NCBI RefSeq assembly: GCF_001512285.1
Contig: NZ_LNUV01000006.1
Span: 1,786,361 to 1,850,360, forward strand
From: Arthrobacter sp. EpRS71
Lineage (GTDB): Bacteria; Actinomycetota; Actinomycetes; Actinomycetales; Micrococcaceae
Length of the DNA: 64,000 bases
Direction of reading: 5' to 3'
A model generated the notes under the pieces. The model was given only the letters and a program-made list of their open reading frames with translations, ran no database searches and was not told where the DNA came from. How positions within the stretch are numbered: the first letter of the stretch is position 1; each line of letters opens with the position of its first letter. The position numbers were made by a program, and so were the translations under genes. Shown piece by piece: positions 32,568 to 39,975 of this stretch.

Positions 32568-33356
32568 GTGAACCCGACAATTGATCTTGTAGCGGATCTT
32601 GGAGAGGGATTTGGCGCCTACACCATTGGCGACGATTCCGACCTCCTGGACATCGTAACAAGCGCCAATATCGCATGCGGGTTCCATGCCGGTGACCCGG
32701 ACATCATGGCTGCCACTGTTGCCGAATGCGTTCGCCGCGGAGTAGGCATCGGAGCTCATCCGAGCTTCCCGGACCTGCGTGGCTTCGGTCGGCGCGACAT
32801 GGGCCTCACTGCCACCGAAGTTCAACACGATGTCTTGTACCAACTGGGTGCCCTGAACGGCTTCGCGTCTTTCCACGGCACCAAGGTCACGCACCTCGCT
32901 CCGCACGGCCGGCTCGGCAACCTCGTCGCTGTCCGCGCCGACTACGCCCAGGTTGTGGCTGACGCCGCGGCCCGTGTGGACAACGAGCTGATCGTGGTGG
33001 CCCAGGAAGGCGAACTGGCCGTTGCTGCACGCAATGCCGGTCTGGACGTTGCGATCGTTGGCATCGTGGACCGGGCCTACCAGGAGGACGGCACGTTGGT
33101 TCCCCGCAGCCAGCCCGGTGCTGTGCTGCATGATCCCGCAGAGATCGTGGACCGCACGCTTCGTATGGTGATTGACGGCAAGATCCGCTGTGCCAACGGC
33201 GTGGACATGGACATCGACGTCGACACCGTCCTCCTTCACGGAGACAACCACGGCGCTGTTGAGCTGGCGCGCCGGATCCGCTCCGAACTCGTCGCCGCCG
33301 ATGTCAGCATCGCACCGCTGGCCGAGGTCATGGATGCCAAGAAGAAGGCGGCCTGA
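32568..33356 (+). CDS. pxpA: LamB/YcsF family protein, 5-oxoprolinase subunit A
   Basis: 262 aa from GTG 32568, with GGAAAGAG upstream. Family signatures: DLVADLGEGFGAYTIGDDSDLLDIVTSANIACGFHAGDP, GIGAHPSFPDLRGFGRRDM, HLAPHGRLGN and DTVLLHGDN. PxpA acts with PxpBC as an ATP-dependent lactamase that opens 5-oxoproline to glutamate. One oddity: the usual KPHGALYN is HLAPHGRLGN here, losing the Lys and the terminal Tyr-Asn arrangement, so the lactam substrate might differ from 5-oxoproline. It starts the operon pxpA-pxpB-pxpC-transporter-SDR. Confidence 0.85.
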   Translation: MNPTIDLVADLGEGFGAYTIGDDSDLLDIVTSANIACGFHAGDPDIMAATVAECVRRGVGIGAHPSFPDLRGFGRRDMGLTATEVQHDVLYQLGALNGFASFHGTKVTHLAPHGRLGNLVAVRADYAQVVADAAARVDNELIVVAQEGELAVAARNAGLDVAIVGIVDRAYQEDGTLVPRSQPGAVLHDPAEIVDRTLRMVIDGKIRCANGVDMDIDVDTVLLHGDNHGAVELARRIRSELVAADVSIAPLAEVMDAKKKAA

Positions 33357-33357
33357 C

Positions 33358-34125
33358 ATGTCCGTTCTTGCAGCGGCCCCTACAGAGATCTACGAATCCG
33401 GTGACTCCGCACTCCGTGTTGTCGCGATCTCCGAAGCCGGCGAACACAACTGGCTGACCGTCCACGGGCTGGCCGATTGGCTGGAAAACTGCGGCGCCGA
33501 AGGGCTGCATGGCGCAGTTCCCACCTATGACTCCGTGCTTGTTGAGTTTGATCCCATCCTCGTTTCCGCCCGCCAGGTGCGGGCCTTCGTCAAGCTGGGC
33601 CTCCTGGAACTCGGACGTTCCGCCGGGTCCGCGACGGCCCCGCAGGAGTTCGACGTTCCCGTGGTTTACGGTGGGGAATTCGGCCCGGACCTGGAACGAG
33701 TTGCCCAGCACCAGGGAATCTCCGTGGACGAGGTCATCCGCCTCCACACCGAAAAGACCTACACCGTTCGCTGCCTGGGTGCGCCCGCAGGCTCGCCCAT
33801 GATGGACGGCCCGGCATTCCCCAAGCCCGTGCCGCGGCTCAAGGACCCCCGGCTCAGCGTCCCCGCCGGAGCCGTGGCAGTTGCAGGGCGACAGGCAGTC
33901 ATCGCTCCCGCGTCGGCTCCCGGAGGCTGGTGCGTTATTGGACAGACTCCATTGTCGGTCCTGAACATCCGCCGCGAACCGTTGGTGCCTTACAAACCTG
34001 GTGACATCCTGCGGTTCCGGCAGATCCGAGCCGAAGACTTCGGCCAGTACCACGGTGTGGAATTGGAGCCGCAGGCAATGGCTTCGGCGGACGTGGACCT
34101 TGAGAAATCAGGGGCTCAGCCATGA
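33358..34125 (+). CDS. pxpB: 5-oxoprolinase subunit B (KipI/allophanate hydrolase subunit 1 family)
   Basis: 255 aa from ATG 33358, 1 nt after the pxpA stop. Motifs: YESGDSALRVV, LHGAVPTYDSVLVEFDP, FDVPVVYGGEFGPDL, YTVRCLGAPAGSPMMDGPAFPKPVPRLKDPRLSVPAGAVAVAGRQAVIAPASAPGGWCVIG and LVPYKPGDILRF. This is the KipI-type AHS1 domain, which forms the catalytic complex with PxpC. The stop overlaps the pxpC start by 4 nt. The family GFxPGFxYL loop reads CLGAPAGSPMM here, another departure from the usual sequence near the active site. Confidence 0.85.
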   Translation: MSVLAAAPTEIYESGDSALRVVAISEAGEHNWLTVHGLADWLENCGAEGLHGAVPTYDSVLVEFDPILVSARQVRAFVKLGLLELGRSAGSATAPQEFDVPVVYGGEFGPDLERVAQHQGISVDEVIRLHTEKTYTVRCLGAPAGSPMMDGPAFPKPVPRLKDPRLSVPAGAVAVAGRQAVIAPASAPGGWCVIGQTPLSVLNIRREPLVPYKPGDILRFRQIRAEDFGQYHGVELEPQAMASADVDLEKSGAQP

Positions 34126-35135
34126 GCGGCGAAATCCTGATCCAACAGCCCGGCAACTCCGTGGTCACAGACCTCGGCAGGACCCGCGGCCCCCGCTTCG
34201 GCCTTCCCGTCAACGGCGCACTGGACCAGTACTCGGCCCGTGCCGCCAACATCCTGGCAGGCAACCTGGACAACCACCCCCTGGTGGAGATCACGGCACT
34301 GGACTTCCGGATGAAATCCACCACGGACATCCTGATCGCCGTCACCGGCGCTCCGCTCACGCTCACTGTTGGTGGCCGCCCGTCCAGCCAGTGGGAACCC
34401 GTCTCGGTCCGTGCAGGTGAAACAGTGTCCATCCGCGGAATCCACCGCGGCCTCCGCGCGTACCTGGCGATCCACGGCTCCATCGAGGCAGAAACACTGC
34501 TGGGCAGTGTAGCTCCGGACACCGTGGTGGGCTTCGGACTGCAACTCAAGGAAGGCACCCGCCTCCTGACCCGCAAGAGCGTTGGCCCCGTTCGTCAACC
34601 GTACTTTGATCTTCCGCTCTTCCGGCTGGGCCTTGACCGGCCCCGCATGGACTCAGACCTGTTGGTCGATGTGACCGACGGGCCGGACGTCGCCGAGTTC
34701 GGCGCATCCGGTGAACTGCTCTTTACCTCGGAATACGCCGTCAGCGGCCGCAGCAACCACATCGGGTTGCGGCTCGGCGGGGAACTTCCGGAAAGAACCT
34801 CAAGCGGCGAAGTCCTTTCCCGCGGAGTGCCAGTGGGCGCCGTCGAGGTTCCTTCAAGGGAAGAGCTGCTGGTACTACACCGGGGACGCGGCGTCACCGC
34901 CGGGTATCCCGTACTCGCAGTAGTCACCAGCACCGGACTGGATGTCCTGGCCCAAGCAAGGCCAGGGGACAAAGTCCGTTTTCGGAAAACCACAGTGGCA
35001 GAAGCAACTGCCGCCCACAGGCGCTCGCGGGCCCACCTTGAAACCCTCCGCGAATCCGTCAACACCGTCTTCGGACTCCTCGGCATCGGATGCCGTCCCC
35101 AGTGGCAGGACCTACCAGTTGCGGCATGCAGCTAA
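34122..35135 (+). CDS. pxpC: 5-oxoprolinase subunit C (KipA/AHS2, biotin-dependent carboxyltransferase-like)
   Basis: 337 aa. AHS2-family pattern: ILIQQPGNSVVTDLGRTRGPRFGLPVNGALDQYSARAANILAGN, then ALDFRMKSTTDILIAVTGAPL, RAYLAIHGSIEAETLLGS, FTSEYAVSGRSNHIGLRLGG, VSRGVPVGAVEVPSREELLVLHRGRGVTAGYPVLAVV and LAQARPGDKVRF. It pairs with PxpB to activate and hydrolyse the lactam using ATP. The canonical GxxDxxAxxxAN segment is present as GALDQYSARAAN. It is translationally coupled to pxpB and followed 56 nt later by the transporter gene. Confidence 0.87.
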   Translation: MSGEILIQQPGNSVVTDLGRTRGPRFGLPVNGALDQYSARAANILAGNLDNHPLVEITALDFRMKSTTDILIAVTGAPLTLTVGGRPSSQWEPVSVRAGETVSIRGIHRGLRAYLAIHGSIEAETLLGSVAPDTVVGFGLQLKEGTRLLTRKSVGPVRQPYFDLPLFRLGLDRPRMDSDLLVDVTDGPDVAEFGASGELLFTSEYAVSGRSNHIGLRLGGELPERTSSGEVLSRGVPVGAVEVPSREELLVLHRGRGVTAGYPVLAVVTSTGLDVLAQARPGDKVRFRKTTVAEATAAHRRSRAHLETLRESVNTVFGLLGIGCRPQWQDLPVAACS

Positions 35136-35191
35136 TAACCCTGTCGTCAGACCAGTAGGCGTTGCTACGCTCATCTCAGTAAGGAAAAGTC

Positions 35192-36532
35192 ATGACCGCA
35201 AGCACCAACGCTGCGCCAGTGCAGCATGAGCGGCTCACCAGCCGCCAAACCCGCAAGGTTGTCACCGCAGGTTGTGTTGGCATCTTCGTGGAACTGTACG
35301 ACAACGGCATTTTCGCCTTCATGGCAGGAACGCTGGCGCTCGTCTTCCTGGCCCCGGGCAATCCGGACAACGCCCTGCTCTTCGTGTTCGCCGGCTACGC
35401 GGTCTCGTTCTTCGTTCGTCCGCTCGGCGCCGTGGTGTGTGGCTACCTCGGAGACCGGATCGGCAGGCAAAAGCTACTGGTCTTCGTCATCCTCCTGATC
35501 AGTGTTGCCACCGCCGGTATCGGCCTGCTTCCCCCTTATGCCGCTATCGGCATCGCGGCCCCGATCCTCCTGGTCCTCATGCGGCTCCTCCAGGGCTTCT
35601 CCGTGGGCGGCGAAGCTGCCGGCGCCATGACGTTCCTCGCCGAGCACGCCCCTGAAGGCAAGCGCGGCATCATCACCTCCTACGCCCAGATCGCCTCTTT
35701 CGCAGCACTGCTCACCGGTACTTTGGTGGCCTACTCCATGTCGCCGTGGCTCACCCAGGCAGCGATCGACGGCGGCGGCTTCGGCTCGTTCGCATGGCGC
35801 ATCCCGTTCCTGGTGGCCATCCCTATGGGCATTATCGGCTGGTACATCCGCAAGGCCATCAGCGATACCCCCAACTTCGAGAAGCTGAAGGAAGAGGGCG
35901 GCCTCTCCAAGAACCCGCTCAAGGAAGCTTTCCAGTCCAAGGAACACCGCCGTGCCATGCTCCTGGCCCTCTTCATCCCGCTGATGAACGGCTCCGGCTA
36001 CTACGTCCTGTTCTCCTACATGCCCACGTTCCTCAAGGGCAAGCAGCTGAACTTCACCATCGGCGAAGCCCTCCTGGTCACCGCGTGCAGCCTGGTGGTC
36101 ATCTGCATCGCCATCCCGTTCATGGGAGCCCTGTCCGACCGCGTTGGCCGCAAGAAGGTCATTGCCGGTTCCGCGATCGCCATGGCAGTCCTCGGCATCC
36201 CGTCCTACGCCCTCATTGCCACCGGTCACATGGGCTTGGCCATCCTGGGCGCCTGCATCATGGCCATCGTCTTCGCCGGCCACACCGCAGTGATCCACAT
36301 CCTGATCGTTGAACTGTTCCCCACCCGCGTTCGCTACTCCGCATACGGCCTCGGCTACAACATTTCCTCGGCCCTGTTCGGCGGCACCGCCCCGCTGCTC
36401 ATGACCTGGCTGATCGGCAGCACCGGCAACATCTACATGCCGGCCTTCTATGCAGTCATCACGGCGCTCGGCACGCTCATCGCGGTCAGCACGGTCAAGG
36501 ACCGCGCCCACGAGCCACTGCGCGACGCCTAG
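35192..36532 (+). CDS. MFS transporter, metabolite:H+ symporter (MHS) family
   Basis: 446 aa, about 12 membrane helices, after AAGGAAAAG. MHS hallmarks: FVELYDNGIFAFMAGTLALVFLAPG at the N-terminus, FFVRPLGAVVCGYLGDRIGRQK (loop 2-3 signature), RLLQGFSVGGEAAGAMTFLAEHAPEGKRG and a second GALSDRVGRKKV. Relatives import organic acids and betaines (ProP, KgtP, citrate and shikimate porters). Placed directly after pxpABC, it most likely brings in the lactam or amino-acid substrate of the pathway. A hairpin follows it. Confidence 0.88.
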   Translation: MTASTNAAPVQHERLTSRQTRKVVTAGCVGIFVELYDNGIFAFMAGTLALVFLAPGNPDNALLFVFAGYAVSFFVRPLGAVVCGYLGDRIGRQKLLVFVILLISVATAGIGLLPPYAAIGIAAPILLVLMRLLQGFSVGGEAAGAMTFLAEHAPEGKRGIITSYAQIASFAALLTGTLVAYSMSPWLTQAAIDGGGFGSFAWRIPFLVAIPMGIIGWYIRKAISDTPNFEKLKEEGGLSKNPLKEAFQSKEHRRAMLLALFIPLMNGSGYYVLFSYMPTFLKGKQLNFTIGEALLVTACSLVVICIAIPFMGALSDRVGRKKVIAGSAIAMAVLGIPSYALIATGHMGLAILGACIMAIVFAGHTAVIHILIVELFPTRVRYSAYGLGYNISSALFGGTAPLLMTWLIGSTGNIYMPAFYAVITALGTLIAVSTVKDRAHEPLRDA

Positions 36533-36551
36533 CCTCCATCAACCTCCGGCA

Positions 36552-36580
36552 AGTGCGCCGGTTTCACAACCCGGCGCACT
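36552..36580 (+). terminator. Hairpin between transporter and SDR genes
   Basis: AGTGCGCCGG (36552-36561) pairs exactly with CCGGCGCACT (36571-36580) over 9 nt. Without a T-run it may attenuate rather than end the operon. Confidence 0.5.
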
Positions 36581-36614
36581 CTGCCCACCGATTCCCCACC
36601 TTTTGGAGAACACC

Positions 36615-37364
36615 ATGTCATTTTCTGACTACACCACCGCCCTCGTCACCGGAGCGTCAACCGGTATGGGTGCAGCCATTGCCGAGCGCCTCGCCAAGCG
36701 CGGACTGACCGTTCACGCCGTGGCCCGCAACGAGGAGCGCCTTGCCGAGTTGGCCGACCGCACCGGAGCCATCCCGCACGTCGTGGACCTGACCGACACA
36801 GCCGCGCTGGCCGCCGTCGTGAGCGACCTCAAGGTGGACGTCCTGGTGAACTGCGCCGGGGTTTCCCGGCCGGGCAACATCCTGGACTCGTCCGAAGAGG
36901 ACATTGACGAACTGGTGGACGTGAATCTCCGCGGCCTCCTGCAGCTCACCCGACTGGTCCTGCCGGGCATGGTGGAGCGCGACCTCGGCCACGTCATCAA
37001 CATCAGCTCGATCGCCGGCGTCTACAACTTCTACGGTCACACGGTCTATCACGCCACCAAGGCCGCAGTGCACCAGATCTCCCGCCAGCTCCGGAACGAC
37101 ACCGTCGGCAAGCGCATCCGTGTCACCGAAATCTGCCCGGGCCGCGTGGAGACCGAGATCTTCGGACGCAACATGGGCGGCACGCCGGAGGCCATGGAAG
37201 AGGCCTGGCAGACCTACTACGAGGGTTACGAGTCGCTGACCACGGACGACATCGTCAATGCCTTGGATTACGCCATCGAAACGCCGCGACACGTGAACGT
37301 GGGCATGCTCGAACTCATGCCGACGTTCCAGGTGCCCGGTGGCCTGACGTTCGACCGGCGCTGA
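36615..37364 (+). CDS. SDR-family oxidoreductase
   Basis: 249 aa from ATG 36615, after GGAG. Classical SDR: ALVTGASTGMGAAIAERLAKRG (NAD(P) loop), LVNCAGVS, INISSIAG with the catalytic Ser, and VYHATKAAVHQISRQL with Tyr and Lys. The closing segment (VNVGMLELMPTFQVPGG) resembles YdfG/serine-dehydrogenase-like members that oxidise 3-hydroxy acids. It is the last gene of the pxp unit, so it may process a hydroxy or keto intermediate. The stop codon lies within a 17-bp tandem duplication (37344-37377). Confidence 0.86.
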   Translation: MSFSDYTTALVTGASTGMGAAIAERLAKRGLTVHAVARNEERLAELADRTGAIPHVVDLTDTAALAAVVSDLKVDVLVNCAGVSRPGNILDSSEEDIDELVDVNLRGLLQLTRLVLPGMVERDLGHVINISSIAGVYNFYGHTVYHATKAAVHQISRQLRNDTVGKRIRVTEICPGRVETEIFGRNMGGTPEAMEEAWQTYYEGYESLTTDDIVNALDYAIETPRHVNVGMLELMPTFQVPGGLTFDRR

Positions 37365-37377
37365 CGTTCCACCGGCG
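37344..37377 (+). repeat. 17-bp tandem duplication across the SDR stop codon
   Basis: CTGACGTTCGACCGGCG (37344-37360) is followed directly by CTGACGTTCCACCGGCG (37361-37377), 16 of 17 identical. It probably arose by slippage. Confidence 0.7.
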
Positions 37378-37444
37378 CTGACCCTTTCGGTTCAGACGCC
37401 CCACAAGTTCCGGTGACACACACTCCCGTCACCGGATATATAGG

Positions 37445-37473
37445 CTGGCGGCCGCGTTAATCGCGGCCGCCAG
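37445..37473. terminator. Strong hairpin
   Basis: CTGGCGGCCGCG (37445-37456) pairs perfectly with CGCGGCCGCCAG (37462-37473) around TTAAT. It probably ends the pxp operon. Confidence 0.65.
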
Positions 37474-37514
37474 CACCCGTATAAGCGCTGTTTACTACTC
37501 GAAAGCCACAGCCG

Positions 37515-37748
37515 ATGAGAAGGGCACTGTGCCTCGCTGACCGGAAAGACTGGGATGCCGAGGACTTCGATAACCTCGACGAACACTGGCAGGAGCCACG
37601 TAGGCAGCAGTTGGTCTGCCTGGCATGCGGGGGCAAGGCAATGTTCCGCTCAGCAGGGGTTGGCCGGAAGGCGACCTTCAGTGCACGGCATGCCGCCGAC
37701 TGCTGCCTGAACTCCCGCACATGGACTGTGTTCCGGTACCTGCAGTAA
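37515..37748 (+). CDS. Small zinc-finger-like protein, possible remnant of a larger gene
   Basis: 77 aa. The middle reads QQLVCLACGGKAMFRSAGVGRKATFSARHAADCCLNS: a CxxC pair followed by a basic stretch and a later His/Cys. This is the arrangement at the N-terminus of CoiA-like and other nuclease-associated proteins, where CxxC and Hx3-5C bind zinc. Those proteins run for several hundred residues more, while this frame stops at 37748, so it may be a truncated relic. The ribosome site is weak. Confidence 0.4.
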   Translation: MRRALCLADRKDWDAEDFDNLDEHWQEPRRQQLVCLACGGKAMFRSAGVGRKATFSARHAADCCLNSRTWTVFRYLQ

Positions 37749-37771
37749 TAAAGCGCCCGACGGCGCGTGGT

Positions 37772-38206
37772 TCAGTCTTCGTCGAGCGTTTCCGTCAGGT
37801 GGTGCGTGGGGATGCGGTCGCGGTCATACGTGATCTCCGTGTAGCCGTGCGGTTGCGGGCGGCCATCGGGCCCAAGATTCACGAAGACGATTTCCTCGAT
37901 GGTCAGGATTGCTTCGCGGGTGATCATATTGCGGACCTCAGCGCGCATGGTCAAAGACGTGCGGCCGAAGCGCTTCGCGGTCAGGCCCATCTCCACCAGG
38001 TCACCCTGGACCGCGGAACTGACAAAGTTGATCTCGGAGATGTACTTGGTAACGGCACGGCCATTGCCCAATTGGAGGATGGCGTAGATCGCGGCCTCTT
38101 CATCGATCCACTTCAGCAGGCTGCCACCAAAGAGTGTGCCGTTGGCGTTGAGGTCCTCGGGCCGCACCCATTTGCGGGTGCGGAAGGTGATGTCTGCTTT
38201 TTCCAT
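37772..38206 (-). CDS. Acyl-CoA thioesterase (YciA-type hotdog)
   Basis: 144 aa, a single hotdog domain. NANGTLFGGSLLKWIDEEAAIYA contains the helix with the catalytic Asn and Asp, and YISEINFVSSAVQGDLVEMGL and TSLTMRAEVRN follow as strands. YciA-type enzymes hydrolyse short- to medium-chain acyl-CoAs in the cytoplasm. Its substrate is not evident. The gene stands alone on the minus strand, 62 nt upstream of the GNAT gene and possibly transcribed with it. Confidence 0.85.
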   Translation of the reverse strand: MEKADITFRTRKWVRPEDLNANGTLFGGSLLKWIDEEAAIYAILQLGNGRAVTKYISEINFVSSAVQGDLVEMGLTAKRFGRTSLTMRAEVRNMITREAILTIEEIVFVNLGPDGRPQPHGYTEITYDRDRIPTHHLTETLDED

Positions 38207-38268
38207 AATCCGAGATTATCGAACTGGCGCAACCTTCGCTTGATGTTGCGTCTGAACCCTAAGCTCCG

Positions 38269-38775
38269 CTAGGCCATCGCCGTGTGGGAGGCGCTGTGGG
38301 AGTCGATCCGCTTCGAATAGCAATACGATCCGCTGGCACCGACGTAAGGGCCGAAGTTCGGCACGGCGGCAAAGCCTGCGCTCTCGTAGAAACTTCTGCC
38401 GTCCGATTGGGCTGATCCTGCCTCAGCTGCGATCACCGTGAACCCGTGGGAGTGAGCCTGCGCCTCGAGCGCGGCGAGAATGGAGCTTGCCACTCCGGAG
38501 CCCCTGGCATAAGGGACCACGTAGAGCCTCTTGATCTCCGCGGTGTTTTCATCCAGCATCCGCAATCCGCCGCATCCCAAGGGTTGGCCGGAGCACTTCT
38601 CGTAGGCCACCACAAAAACTGCCGTGTCCGCTTCCGTTGGCGGGGGTCCAGGTTCGTGGTCCGTGGTTCCGAACCTCGCATCAAGCTCTGCCTGTTGTGC
38701 GGCGCGGAGGTCTGCGCCCACGGGGTTCGCCCAAGTTACCTGCCGGATGTTGAGCCGTGGGTTGGTCTGCATCAT
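38269..38775 (-). CDS. GNAT-family N-acetyltransferase
   Basis: 168 aa. The acetyl-CoA site motif A is LYVVPYARGSGVASSILAALEAQAHSHGF, with strand motif NTAEIKRLYVVP before it and FYESAGFAAVPNFGPY (motif B) near the C-terminus. Small GNATs of this type acetylate amines or protein N-termini; the target is unknown. Start ATG after AAAGAGGC. The DNA upstream (38776-39023) is non-coding and holds a large hairpin. Confidence 0.85.
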   Translation of the reverse strand: MMQTNPRLNIRQVTWANPVGADLRAAQQAELDARFGTTDHEPGPPPTEADTAVFVVAYEKCSGQPLGCGGLRMLDENTAEIKRLYVVPYARGSGVASSILAALEAQAHSHGFTVIAAEAGSAQSDGRSFYESAGFAAVPNFGPYVGASGSYCYSKRIDSHSASHTAMA

Positions 38776-38895
38776 TGCCTCTTTTCGCCGGGTTTCGGGG
38801 AGGTGTCTATGCCTACTAAGCCTAGGGAGCTGCGGTTACCGCGGTGTTTCCTGCGCGTAAGCGTCGGGAGAATTGCAGGGCTTTTCCACGTTGTG

Positions 38896-38944
38896 GGGCC
38901 TGCTTTGCGTTGTTGTGGGCGGGTTTGGGGCGCAAAGCGGGCCC
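38896..38944. repeat. Long imperfect inverted repeat
   Basis: GGGCCTGCTTTGCG (38896-38909) pairs with CGCAAAGCGGGCCC (38931-38944) with one mismatch over 21 nt. It lies in a 248-bp non-coding gap and could be a dispersed palindrome or terminator. Confidence 0.5.
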
Positions 38945-39023
38945 TGCAAAGCCTCCTACACGCGGGCAGGTGGTGCGCCAAACACGGAGGCAGATGAAGG
39001 GACGGAACTGGCGATGCGAGGGC

Positions 39024-39680
39024 CTAAAGGGACTCGCCCGTGGGGTCTTCCGCTGTTTGGTCGTCCAGCGCCATGCCCCCACTCGGGATTTGATCCCAAT
39101 GCAGAACCCGCCAACCGGACTCGGGGTCCCCTTCCAACGCAACAATGCCTGTATTGGGGAGTGCATGCGTTTCTGCGAACACGGCGTCGATGTCCGTTGC
39201 CCTCCGCCCCGCCCAGCAACGGATGGCAGCACCGTGGCTGACGATTGCAGCTGTTTCATGCCCCGCCGCCGCCACTTGCTGGACGGAGGCATCGAACCTC
39301 TCGAAGAATTCGTGCCCACTGAATGCTCCCGGCATGCGAAGATCCAAGTCGCCATCCGTCCAGGCGAAGACCGTGCCCATGTATCGACGATGCGATTCGT
39401 GGTCAGTTTTCTTCTCCAAGGCCCCGGCCTCGATCTCATGGACGCCGTCCAGGATTGTCGGTTCCAATCCTGTGGCCCGTGCCAAAGGTGCAACAGTCCG
39501 TTGGGTACGCAGCAAGGTTGAGGTGTAGAGGCTTTGAATCCCTTCAGTGGCCAAAGCCCTGGGCAGGGCGGACGCTTGGCGCTCCCCGAGCCCAGTTAGC
39601 CCCGGGCCCGGAAACGCGGTGTCCAACTGACCAGCGACGTTGCCTGGTGTTTGTCCATGCCTGATCAAAAGGAGCTTCAT
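39024..39680 (-). CDS. Histidine phosphatase family protein
   Basis: 218 aa from ATG 39680, after AGGAGC. LLIRHGQTPGN has the phospho-accepting His8. STLLRTQRTVAPLA, HEIEAGALE and IVSHGAAIR (second catalytic His) complete the phosphoglycerate-mutase-like fold. The size suits a small-molecule phosphatase such as CobC- or GpmB-like enzymes. A 295-bp gap with no gene (39681-39975) separates it from purB; that gap holds only the purB terminator and presumably the promoter of this gene. Confidence 0.86.
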   Translation of the reverse strand: MKLLLIRHGQTPGNVAGQLDTAFPGPGLTGLGERQASALPRALATEGIQSLYTSTLLRTQRTVAPLARATGLEPTILDGVHEIEAGALEKKTDHESHRRYMGTVFAWTDGDLDLRMPGAFSGHEFFERFDASVQQVAAAGHETAAIVSHGAAIRCWAGRRATDIDAVFAETHALPNTGIVALEGDPESGWRVLHWDQIPSGGMALDDQTAEDPTGESL

Positions 39681-39906
39681 GGATGCTCCTCTCCTTACGT
39701 CGTGAATGATCCGGGGGCTGGGCAGGCCACGCTCGTACCCCAGATTTCCAGCGCTCCTGCCCGGTTTGTTCCAGCCAATCAGTCGTCGCAGTCCAGGGAC
39801 AGCCCGACACGCCGTGTTTCGGGTCCTCGGACGGGATGCCAAGCAATGCAACTGGGAAGGAGCGCTCTTGCCCCAACCGACTCAACGTTCACGCCGCATT
39901 AAACGC

Positions 39907-39945
39907 CGACGGCGGACCGGGGCACCCAGCCCTGGTCCGCCGTCG
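39907..39945 (-). terminator. Terminator of purB
   Basis: CGACGGCGGACC (39907-39918) pairs perfectly with GGTCCGCCGTCG (39934-39945) over 15 nt, just past the purB stop on the minus strand, followed by GCGTTTAAT. Confidence 0.65.
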
Positions 39946-39975
39946 TCGAGCGATCTGTACTACAAGACGTATTCC

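Noticed and set aside
38844..39521. Plus-strand open frame of 225 codons
   Set aside because: It overlaps the histidine phosphatase gene on the opposite strand and shows no recognisable fold.
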